This document shows, one piece after another, positions 15,930 to 22,987 of a stretch of 46,971 nucleotides of DNA. Below the pieces are notes generated by a model. That model saw only the letters and a list, made by a program, of their open reading frames with translations. It did no database searches and was not told the DNA's origin. Location: positions 1 through 46,971 of the forward strand of contig JAKSPB010000023.1 of NCBI GenBank assembly GCA_024405215.1, given 5' to 3'. This DNA comes from Lentisphaeria bacterium. GTDB lineage: Bacteria > Verrucomicrobiota > Lentisphaeria > Oligosphaerales > Oligosphaeraceae. Made by a program: the position numbers and the translations under genes. How positions within the stretch are numbered: the stretch's first letter is position 1; the number at the start of each line of letters is the position of its first letter.

Positions 15930-17482
15930 TGCTGAACCGAAGTGAAACTATGCGATATATCGTTCTCTCATTGGTAATGACGGTGCTTCTGGTCCTGTTT
16001 TCTTCTTGTAGAACCAGTGACTCATACACTGTCAATCAAACCACAATTGTTAATGATGCAACCGTTGCTGTTGTCCAGGAACAGCAGGGAGACATTTTTG
16101 ATGTTAATAAAATTGTCGGCAAAATGAAGGAAAAAAACAGGCCTTTCCTCTGTGGACTTTCATCTGATGTCGGCGTGTGGGTCGTGTGTCGCGCTGATGT
16201 TCATTCCGATGGCGATATGCCTCAGGAGCAGATGCTGTCACTTGCTGAAATGCGGGCTAAACGCGACATCGCCTCCTGGATGAATACAGCAGTTTCTTCT
16301 GAGGCTAGTTTGGAACGGTCACAAACATTACAGGATGATGGGACCGTCAGTGTTAGTCAAGCTTATCACTCTTTGACGAAGACAAGTTCAGAGGCCCTTC
16401 TCAAAGGTGTGACCCTTCACTCTTTTGCGTCAGGGGAGGAAGGTATCAATGCCTTCTTCTATGCAACTGGATATAATGCTGATATGACCAGTGCTTTGGA
16501 AGCGCAACTCCGCGAAGCACCACCTGGTGTGGTCCGGGCGGTGGGGTTTGGTGTCATCGCCGACAGGGAAATCGCGTCAGCGAAGCGTCAGGCTGTGCAG
16601 GCCGCGCTGCGTAATGCAGTTGAGCAGGTTATGGGAGCGACTGTAGTGGGGCAAAGCCAGCTTATGGACAATGAAAAAGCAAAATCCAAACTGCTTTCCC
16701 AGACTGTTGGCAATGTCAAGGAATACAGAATTGTCAAAGAGGGAGAGCAAGGCGTTAGTTATCAAGTGATACTCAACGCTCGAGTGGATGAAAATGATCT
16801 TCTTGACAATTATGCCGCATTTGTGCGCTCTATGGGGAATCCCGGCTTTTACATTAGTTGCGCAGATGAAGACCTGGACACCACGTTGAATGATTTTTTT
16901 GCTGGTCTAGGCTTCTATGTCATTGAGGATGAAAACGAGGCACAATTTGAGGTGGAGGCCGAATGCAAGTACATTGAAGTGCTAGATAACTACTATGGGG
17001 AAGGAATTCAGATTGAAACTCATCTGACACTTTCTGACAGAAAAAGCGGTCAGCGCCTCATTTCTATGAGGAATCGTCCTGTATTGACTTCAACATATAG
17101 TGGGGCGTTCCATCAGAGACGTCAGGTCGCGGCTGGAAAGGCATTCAAGAGTATGCGCGAGGAATTGCATGAAAAACTGAATCAGGTGGTGATGGACTGG
17201 GTTCTTAATGGACGTGAGGTGAAGGTGGTTTTTAAAAGCGTTCCTGACGGGGTGGAAAAACTCATTCCGGAAATAATCAATGGTGTTCCTTGTGCCACGT
17301 ACCATACTTTGGAACGGAATGATTCAGATTTGACAGTTTTTTGTTCATACGTTGGGCCGACTGCTGATTTGGACTATTTCCTTAGTGATCGTCTGCATAA
17401 AGATTTGCCTCCTGAAATCTCATCTCCGAAAACGGAGCGTGTTGAACTTAACCTTCTGGAACTTGTTTTCCAGATTAACTAA
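15929..17482 (+). CDS. Predicted lipoprotein with LPP20/FlgT_N-like domain
   Basis: The protein has 517 aa from ATG 15929 (TGATG overlap with the upstream gene); ATG 15950 would give a more typical signal, MRYIVLSLVMTVLLVLFSSC. The cysteine at the end of this segment is a likely lipidation site. Residues about 190-300 read AVGFGVIADREIASAKRQAV, QAALRNAVEQVMGATVVGQS and later YRIVKEGEQGVSYQVILNARV, a classic FlgT N-terminal/LPP20-type pattern (AR..AI..A...AVEQ..G..V). A similar Ala-rich helix lies earlier (LSLAEMRAKRDIASWMN). The C-terminal 200 aa have no recognised match. In other bacteria such domains form outer-membrane-associated rings. Confidence 0.7.
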   Translation: MLNRSETMRYIVLSLVMTVLLVLFSSCRTSDSYTVNQTTIVNDATVAVVQEQQGDIFDVNKIVGKMKEKNRPFLCGLSSDVGVWVVCRADVHSDGDMPQEQMLSLAEMRAKRDIASWMNTAVSSEASLERSQTLQDDGTVSVSQAYHSLTKTSSEALLKGVTLHSFASGEEGINAFFYATGYNADMTSALEAQLREAPPGVVRAVGFGVIADREIASAKRQAVQAALRNAVEQVMGATVVGQSQLMDNEKAKSKLLSQTVGNVKEYRIVKEGEQGVSYQVILNARVDENDLLDNYAAFVRSMGNPGFYISCADEDLDTTLNDFFAGLGFYVIEDENEAQFEVEAECKYIEVLDNYYGEGIQIETHLTLSDRKSGQRLISMRNRPVLTSTYSGAFHQRRQVAAGKAFKSMREELHEKLNQVVMDWVLNGREVKVVFKSVPDGVEKLIPEIINGVPCATYHTLERNDSDLTVFCSYVGPTADLDYFLSDRLHKDLPPEISSPKTERVELNLLELVFQIN

Positions 17483-17506
17483 CCCACAACCCAAAAAAAC
17501 GTAAAA

Positions 17507-18856
17507 ATGAAAAAAACATTTGCATTTCTGTTCTCATTTGTTTTTTTACTTGTTAGCATTACCTTTGCGCAAGAAGAGGAACAGCCAAGCGTTGCTGATA
17601 CCAACCCAAGTGGTGGCGAACAGGTAGTTGCCGAAGTGGCGCAGTATTCTGCTAATGCTAAGACTCAACTTGAGGCAATTGCAAAAAAAGCAAAATTAAA
17701 GAAAGCCTCTCGAAAAGGAAAAGCAACTTACTCAATCCAAATTGCTTCAGTAGGTTGTAAACCAGACAGTAAAGACTATGCAACCAATCGACAGTCGGCG
17801 TTTGACCGAGCTTTTTTAGCAGCAAAGAGTGAAATTGCCCGTAATCTAGCTGCGCAGGTTAAGACTTCTGCAGAACTAGCGATGCAGACGGGAAAACTTG
17901 CAGAAGGACAGAGTGCGGCAAATGACAAGGTACAGAATATGGTGAATGCCGCAGTTTTTGAAATGCTTGTTGAACAAGGAGTTGATCTAGAGGATGAGGC
18001 CGCAGTTATGGCCGCATTGCCCAAAGTGCTTAATTCTACGGAATTTAAGCAAATGACAGAAACAGCAGCTGTTGCGTACATGATTGGAGTTCAAGCATTT
18101 GCTGTTGTTGCTGATAATAATAGCATTGGTGTACTTGCCACATATTCAGATGTTACACGTGACATGGCAGTGGCTATGTTCTCAGGAGAAAAGGTTAAGT
18201 TCAATGGCCCTCGGGTTGAGGATTTGAACGATATGCTGGATGAAATTGATGCCAATGTTCTTGCTAATACATTTGGTCTACGCGCTTTTATTGAAGATGA
18301 TGGAGAAGAGGAACAATTTGCTATGGTTTCTTTTGTTCAGGTTCATCAGGAATCGGATTCAGCTTCCTCTGAAGCAATTGCGAATGCAAAGGCAAGAACA
18401 ATTGCCGAAGGGCAGTATCGCGAATTCGCTGGGCAAAATGTAGCTGTCGTTGCCGCTCTAGAGCAATCTCAGAACATTACGGAACTTGCAGATAATTTGG
18501 GAGAATTAAGTGCGGTTGACCAGAACTTCAGCCAGAAATGTCAGGCACGCGGCGATAAACTTCAAATTTCAGGTATTAATCCCTTGGATTCCAAAACGGT
18601 TGTGTTGCCTTCAGGACATAAGGTTCTCTGCTCCAGTTTTGTATGGACGCCAGAATCTTCGCAATATGCTATGGTTAGTGTAGAAAAGAATCGCCAGGCT
18701 GAAAAGATTGTGAATCAGGGACCAAAGATTAAGGAAGCAATTCCTGTTGAAGCGCCTGCGAAAAAAACTACTGCTCCTGCAAAACCAGTTCATCGTCCAA
18801 ATATTTATCAAAATAAAGGGACAAGTGGAAGTGGACTTGGAGGCGGAGTGTTTTAG
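17507..18856 (+). CDS. Exported protein, DUF6844-like
   Basis: The protein has 449 aa. The Sec signal (MKKTFAFLFSFVFLLVSITFA, cleavage before QEEE) has no lipobox. Residues about 70-110 (ATYSIQIASVG, then RQSAFDRAFLAAKSEIARNL) again show an Ala-rich helix of the LPP20/FlgT kind. The general layout recalls DUF6844 proteins, an uncharacterised exported family. The C-terminus is low-complexity and ends in SGSGLGGGVF, perhaps a flexible tail. It starts 24 bp after the upstream lipoprotein gene and is surely in the same operon. The family name is a tentative recollection. Confidence 0.65.
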   Translation: MKKTFAFLFSFVFLLVSITFAQEEEQPSVADTNPSGGEQVVAEVAQYSANAKTQLEAIAKKAKLKKASRKGKATYSIQIASVGCKPDSKDYATNRQSAFDRAFLAAKSEIARNLAAQVKTSAELAMQTGKLAEGQSAANDKVQNMVNAAVFEMLVEQGVDLEDEAAVMAALPKVLNSTEFKQMTETAAVAYMIGVQAFAVVADNNSIGVLATYSDVTRDMAVAMFSGEKVKFNGPRVEDLNDMLDEIDANVLANTFGLRAFIEDDGEEEQFAMVSFVQVHQESDSASSEAIANAKARTIAEGQYREFAGQNVAVVAALEQSQNITELADNLGELSAVDQNFSQKCQARGDKLQISGINPLDSKTVVLPSGHKVLCSSFVWTPESSQYAMVSVEKNRQAEKIVNQGPKIKEAIPVEAPAKKTTAPAKPVHRPNIYQNKGTSGSGLGGGVF

Positions 18857-18873
18857 TAAGTGAAAGTTAATAG

Positions 18874-18915
18874 ACGAGCACGTTAAATATTTTTGATTGT
18901 ATCTAACGTGCTCGT
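18874..18915 (+). terminator. Hairpin between the DUF6844-like gene and the next gene
   Basis: ACGAGCACGTTA (18874-18885) pairs perfectly with TAACGTGCTCGT (18904-18915) around an 18-nt AT-rich loop. The T-run after it is short, so it may only partly stop transcription. Confidence 0.6.
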
Positions 18916-18935
18916 TTGGAGCAATAATAAATCAC

Positions 18936-20150
18936 ATGAATAGATCTATGAGTGGTTTTTTTTATATTTACATCTTTTTCTTTATGCTTTCAAGTGTTTT
19001 GTTTGCGGATAGCAAAATGCCAGACGTGGTTTTTCAAGCTAATGTGGATAAAATATTGTGCTCTCCGGTGATGGAATTGGAGGGATATGTCTTTTTATCT
19101 GGGCGGGTTAAACCTGCATCTGACTCATTGCAATCAAAGTTAATTGCTCAATCTATGGCGCGTTCGAAAGCAGAAAGTAATGGCTGGTTATTGCTTGCAA
19201 AGAAAGTCTCATATGAGAAAACCATTTTAGAGGGACGCACAGTATTACAAGATGTCTTCTTCAATGCTTGGCGCGCACTTGGACAGAAAGAAAATTATAC
19301 ATTACGCAATTCAGTATTAGTTTTTTCTAAAATGAAGGATGGGATTTTCTGTTGTGTAATTGCTGTTAAACCGGAAGACATCATATTTCAGGATACAGAA
19401 GCTATAACTTTTAATAAAATGCGCTCTGAAATTCTTTCGGACACTGCTAAACGTAATGAGTTGATTGTGTATGAGATTATGGAAGAGGCAGAGATTGACA
19501 CACACATTGCAGAAATTGCTGCTGGTTTAGAAAAAAAAGTGAATTGTAATTTTGCTCGAATGTTTTTGAATCTTGAACCTAAAACTCCACTGGAGAAGGG
19601 AATAGAATTTGCTCGCAAGAAACTTTCTTCTTTGGGAGAAAATGCAAAATTAGATGATTTATTGCAATTAACTTCTAATTTGCCATATGACCGAGAACTC
19701 TGTCAGCGTTTGGCAAGTGCTTTCCGAAAACGTGAGATGTTACGGTGGGCGTCTTTGATGGAGTATCTAGTAAATGATTATGGAAAACTTCAGAAAGAAT
19801 GGGAAAAAAGCAAGAAAGAACTTCAAGGCGATCAGAATTTTTCAACAAAAGATGTTGATCTTGAAAAAAAAGCTATTCCTATGGGAAAAACAAATCTTTC
19901 CAGTGGATGCGACTCTGCTAAAAATTCTGCAGAAAATAGTGATAATTTAGCATCCAAAGGTTGTTGTCCAGAATCTTTTCCATATGTTCAACTACGGAAA
20001 ACGAGTACACTAGATATGTCAAACAATAGACAAGAATACGTTAAAAAGATTCTCAACTTTGTTCCAGAATTGAAACAAAGTACGACCCAAAGTCCTACTT
20101 CTTTGGAAGAAAAAACTAAAGATCAATCAATAGACTTGAAAAAACAGTAA
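18936..20150 (+). CDS. Exported protein of the envelope cluster, unknown function
   Basis: The protein has 404 aa from ATG 18936; an in-frame TTG lies 13 codons upstream inside the hairpin and is unlikely. A hydrophobic signal-like segment (FFYIYIFFFMLSSVLFA) is followed by a 170-aa domain with SKLIAQSMARSKAESNGWLL, which again has the repeated Ala/Ser-rich helix seen in the two genes before it. The C-terminal 100 aa are Lys/Ser/Asn-rich and probably disordered. No catalytic motif is visible. Position and shared helix suggest it works with the upstream lipoproteins. Confidence 0.6.
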   Translation: MNRSMSGFFYIYIFFFMLSSVLFADSKMPDVVFQANVDKILCSPVMELEGYVFLSGRVKPASDSLQSKLIAQSMARSKAESNGWLLLAKKVSYEKTILEGRTVLQDVFFNAWRALGQKENYTLRNSVLVFSKMKDGIFCCVIAVKPEDIIFQDTEAITFNKMRSEILSDTAKRNELIVYEIMEEAEIDTHIAEIAAGLEKKVNCNFARMFLNLEPKTPLEKGIEFARKKLSSLGENAKLDDLLQLTSNLPYDRELCQRLASAFRKREMLRWASLMEYLVNDYGKLQKEWEKSKKELQGDQNFSTKDVDLEKKAIPMGKTNLSSGCDSAKNSAENSDNLASKGCCPESFPYVQLRKTSTLDMSNNRQEYVKKILNFVPELKQSTTQSPTSLEEKTKDQSIDLKKQ

Positions 20151-20182
20151 AATTTTTTACAATTTGAAAGGAATAAGTTAAC

Positions 20183-20563
20183 ATGAATACGGTTTCAATT
20201 TTGATTTCCATTCTCGTTGTGGTTGTTTTAGTTGCCTCTGTGTTTCATTCTATGTGGCATTTATCAAAAAAACTTGTCATTCCAATGCAGATTTGCCTTT
20301 TCATTCTGCTTCTGGTTCTTTTGTTTAAGACATTTGCTACAAAAGAAAATTTCAATCGCCTGAATGAACAAGTGGAAAAATCTGGTATTGTTGACATTGA
20401 GGTGAAAACTGTAAAGGATTCAGTAAAAGCAGTTGATGAGATGATAAAGAATGATGCTGAACCTGTGGTTAGACAGTCTCAAAAACAAGATACTGTTTCC
20501 CCTAAAAAAGAAGAAAAGAATGAGAAGAAAGAAATAACTGATTTTACACAATTTATGAAATAA
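20183..20563 (+). CDS. Small two-helix membrane protein
   Basis: The protein has 126 aa. Two transmembrane segments lie at about 4-22 (SILISILVVVVLVASVF) and 32-49 (LVIPMQICLFILLLVLLF), with a basic short loop between them. A charged, Lys/Glu-rich tail of about 75 aa follows, ending DFTQFMK. A GAAAGGA ribosome site precedes the ATG, 32 bp after the previous gene. It could anchor or regulate the envelope cluster; no family was recognised. Confidence 0.65.
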   Translation: MNTVSILISILVVVVLVASVFHSMWHLSKKLVIPMQICLFILLLVLLFKTFATKENFNRLNEQVEKSGIVDIEVKTVKDSVKAVDEMIKNDAEPVVRQSQKQDTVSPKKEEKNEKKEITDFTQFMK

Positions 20564-20657
20564 AAAAGAACAAAATTTTTTCAAAGAAATAGACAATTTT
20601 ACGTGAAATGTGGCGATCTTCTAAAACAAAGACCTTCCATTAATGCCATGAGCAGTT

Positions 20658-20677
20658 CCCAAAACACATGTTTTGGG
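20658..20677. promoter_or_regulatory. Short perfect inverted repeat upstream of the next gene
   Basis: CCCAAAAC (20658-20665) is complementary to GTTTTGGG (20670-20677) with a 4-nt loop, about 60 bp before the preferred start of the following gene. It could be an operator or a hairpin. Confidence 0.35.
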
Positions 20678-20736
20678 GGATGAGATTTTAACTGTTTATG
20701 AAACAAATGATCAAGCACATTAAAAGGATGAAGAAC

Positions 20737-21345
20737 ATGATTAGTAATGAACACTCAAAGAGTAGTTGTCCATTTTTGCAAGGGAATCATCTCAATGTTA
20801 ATAACACCTTGTCAAGAAATTTGCATGATATGATTCAACAATACAATGCATTCTATAAGCAATGTCTAGATGATGTCCTTGACATGTTTCAAGACTTGTC
20901 TGTAGATGATACAATAAAATATGCCGCATTATCTCGGTGCAAAATATGCGATGAAAAGTATCCTCATCAATGGCGTCTTTCCAATGAAACATTGCAAAAA
21001 TTTTATTGTAGTGTTATTACAAAAAAAGAAAAAATAATTGAATGTAAGGATTTTGAACAAATTTACGACATTATCAATAGGGCGAAAGTTCGTGGGATTG
21101 GTAATTTGACAGTATATGATACAAGTTTACGGATTGGGGCCAAGCTCAATTTGTTTCCTGAAAAAAAAGTTTATGCGTTTAATGGTGCATCAATTGCTGG
21201 TCAAAATGGTAGACACATTTTTGATAGAAATGAATTTAAGGAAGAATTTGCGAATATGTCTGCATATCATATTGAAGATTTCCTTTGTGTATATAAGGTT
21301 CAAAGGGAAAACTATGACATCGATGTTTTGAGGCCTATCCCTTGA
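20737..21345 (+). CDS. Conserved hypothetical protein with a GIG-LTVYD helix-hairpin-like motif
   Basis: The protein has 202 aa from ATG 20737, chosen because AAGGA (20724-20728) sits 8 bp upstream; ATG 20698 would add 13 residues. The N-terminal half has paired Cys (CKICDEKYPH). The C-terminal half reads IYDIINRAKVRGIGNLTVYD and then TSLRIGAKLNLFPEKKVYAF, a pattern recalled from uncharacterised gut-bacterial proteins and reminiscent of helix-hairpin-helix DNA-binding segments. No enzyme residues could be assigned. It is AT-rich like its neighbours and is not clearly part of the envelope operon. Confidence 0.6.
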   Translation: MISNEHSKSSCPFLQGNHLNVNNTLSRNLHDMIQQYNAFYKQCLDDVLDMFQDLSVDDTIKYAALSRCKICDEKYPHQWRLSNETLQKFYCSVITKKEKIIECKDFEQIYDIINRAKVRGIGNLTVYDTSLRIGAKLNLFPEKKVYAFNGASIAGQNGRHIFDRNEFKEEFANMSAYHIEDFLCVYKVQRENYDIDVLRPIP

Positions 21346-21362
21346 TAAGGAGATTAACATAA

Positions 21363-21455
21363 ATGAACAAGCAAGCATTCTGTTACTTCGACGCACTCGG
21401 GAGAGTCAAGGCAATTTGTATTGGTCCCCTTTTGCAAGGGAGGCCAATACGTTAA
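21363..21455 (+). CDS. 30-aa ORF with a strong ribosome site; possible 5' fragment of an interrupted gene
   Basis: ATG 21363 lies 10 bp after AAGGAG (21347-21352), which is one of the best ribosome sites in the island. The peptide starts MNKQAFCYFDALGRVKAI and then enters DNA that looks like the end of an insertion sequence, with a hairpin (TTGG..CCCTT/AAGGG..CCAA, 21420-21448), and stops at 21455. It is either a small peptide or the broken front of the membrane-protein gene that resumes at 21587. Confidence 0.4.
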   Translation: MNKQAFCYFDALGRVKAICIGPLLQGRPIR

Positions 21456-21482
21456 CCGGCCAAAAATCTCGAAAAAAAATTT

Positions 21483-21581
21483 TCAGGCCATCAAACAAGG
21501 GCCTTCTCTTCTTGTTGCATGGTAGAACCAGTTCTCGTATTCGATTGGACTTTCATAGCCCAGGGGCGAATGCAGGAACTC
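21483..21581 (-). mobile_element. Relic of an IS3-family transposase (C-terminal 32 codons)
   Basis: Read on the minus strand from 21581 to the TGA at 21483-21485, the frame gives HSPLGYESPIEYENWFYHAT, then RREGPCLMA. HS.LGY.SP.EYE is the hallmark C-terminal motif of IS3/IS150-type OrfB transposases. An in-frame stop lies immediately upstream, so only the tail survives. It is flanked by pieces of the island's own genes. Confidence 0.75.
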
Positions 21582-21586
21582 CTATA

Positions 21587-22033
21587 ATGGAACCAGTTTT
21601 AATCGGGCTCGTCATATTGGGAAAGGGGTTATGTAAATGTCATGCAATTCCCTTTCTCGGGCGCATGTTTACTTTTATTGTTTCATTGTCTATTGCAGTT
21701 TTCCTCATAGGTATTCTTTTGGTTGGGATTGGTTTGCCGCTGGTTTTTCTCAGTGCACTTTTTGTGTCTGGAGAGGCCTCAGAACCCAATTTTGATTGTA
21801 AAATGAAACTGATAGAATTTTACTGTACACATTTCAAATGGCTCGCTAATATGTGCAACTGCCTTTATACGCTGTATTATACAGAGGGAGCAGAAACATG
21901 TTCACCACTGCTTGGAATATTCAAGGCTTTTATGCTAAGTATTCCAATGATGGCGGCAAATTGTGTGCCTTTGTTATACTCTATTCGTATTGTGGCTTGG
22001 GCCGCTATAGTCTGGTCAGATGATTATCAATGA
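21587..22033 (+). CDS. Small membrane protein, possibly the 3' part of an IS-disrupted gene
   Basis: The protein has 148 aa from ATG 21587. An open frame continues upstream to 21416 but there it overlaps the transposase relic on the other strand and is unlikely to be genuine. A long hydrophobic region (MFTFIVSLSIAVFLIGILLV, then GIGLPLVFLSALFV) makes one or two transmembrane helices, with another near the C-terminus (YSIRIVAWAAIVW). Several Cys residues lie in between. No family was recognised. The start lies only a few bases from the relic boundary, so the original N-terminus may be the 30-aa ORF at 21363. Confidence 0.45.
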   Translation: MEPVLIGLVILGKGLCKCHAIPFLGRMFTFIVSLSIAVFLIGILLVGIGLPLVFLSALFVSGEASEPNFDCKMKLIEFYCTHFKWLANMCNCLYTLYYTEGAETCSPLLGIFKAFMLSIPMMAANCVPLLYSIRIVAWAAIVWSDDYQ

Positions 22034-22089
22034 TTACAACCGAAATTGACATATTGGAAATTGAAAACAGTCGACTGGCAAGGACAACG

Positions 22090-22222
22090 CTCACAGAAAT
22101 GGCCTATTTTGATGTGTTTTGCCGTCAAGGGATATATATACGCAAAAGGGCATGAAATGCAACAGCGGCCATTCTAGGCTCCTTAGCGTCGATCATAGTG
22201 ATTTTCAGCGGTCATTTTGGAC
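22090..22222 (+). repeat. Direct repeat R2 at the right edge of the AT-rich island
   Basis: This is the partner of 13068-13200 in the same orientation, aligned without gaps. After it the composition returns to the GC-rich background within about 50 bp. Confidence 0.85.
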
Positions 22223-22250
22223 TCCTGCGGGCGCGATTTTGCAATTGACA

Positions 22251-22374
22251 GGAGGGACAGAAGGGACAGAAGGGACCAAAGGGACTCAAGGGAACAAAGG
22301 GACAGAAGGGACCAGAGGGACTCAAGGGAACAAAGGGACAGAAGGGACCAGAGGGATCAAAGGGACCAGAGGGA
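22251..22374 (+). repeat. 36-bp tandem repeat built of 9-bp GGGACnnAA-type words
   Basis: Units start at 22263, 22299 and 22335, each 36 bp long and made of four related 9-bp words (GGGACAGAA, GGGACCAAA, GGGACTCAA, GGAACAAAG). In one frame this reads as Gly-Thr-X triplets like collagen, but no gene start supports translation. Confidence 0.9.
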
Positions 22375-22987
22375 CATTCTACCTCTAGCGTGATCTACGG
22401 TCTTCAATTGGTCTGCTAGCCCAACCATGCCATAAAAACATATCGCGATATAGGCGGAATCTTTCCCTAAAAACGCTATGTTCCCTAAGAAGATCGTTTG
22501 CCGACGAAGATCTTCATGAGTTGTTTCTTCCTGGCAGGCCGCCTGCCGGCGGATGGAACACAAAACACACAAAAGGCACATAACACACAAAAGGCTTTCT
22601 TTCCTTGAAAAACATTCTTTGTGTTTCACTGCCGTCCCATAATTTCATGAAACGCATGCTTTCCAAATACAGTTGAGCACGGAGACTTCGTCTTTCCAAG
22701 ATGCCCTTTTTTTGTGCAGGGAATTGATTGCGCAGATTTTCGGCGGATCCTTGCCTGGGCGCCCAGGCAGGGCGCCCAGGCCTGCCCCTAGGGGCAGAAG
22801 TGGATTAACCGTATGCAACGGCCCGGGAGGGGGCGTTGCATACGGCGGAGCCTCGTCAGGTCCCCCCGCCCTGGAAGTCCTATGGCATGCTGGTGGAACT
22901 GTAGTTTTTCTCTCAGGCAAAGCCAACGTCAGGCATTAGATTATCCAATAAAACGGAACGTTTAGAGAGTCGGGAGGGATTTCCGCC
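22375..22987. other. Gene-free stretch between the island and the second AAA-ATPase gene
   Basis: No credible gene is visible. It contains repeated ACACAAAAGGC words near 22567-22596, a GAAGATC/GATCTTC hairpin near 22490-22517, and a cluster of palindromes at 22753-22845. From about 22920 it is homologous to the DNA upstream of the first AAA-ATPase copy (shared GGCAAAGCCAACGTCAGGCA, then TTAGATTA). Confidence 0.75.
22753..22845. repeat. Cluster of three perfect palindromes
   Basis: GCCTGGGCGCCCAGGC (22753-22768) and CTGCCCCTAGGGGCAG (22782-22797) are perfect 16-bp palindromes. CCGTATGCAACG (22809-22820) pairs with CGTTGCATACGG (22834-22845) over 12 bp with a G-rich 13-nt loop. No T-run follows. 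Confidence 0.9.

Noticed and set aside
13857-22033. Prophage or phage-defence island
   Set aside because: No integrase, terminase, capsid or recognised defence gene is present; the content is mainly envelope proteins.
22119-22388. Collagen-like protein
   Set aside because: The frame begins inside direct repeat R2, has no ribosome site, and the Gly-Thr-X part is explained by a 9-bp DNA repeat.
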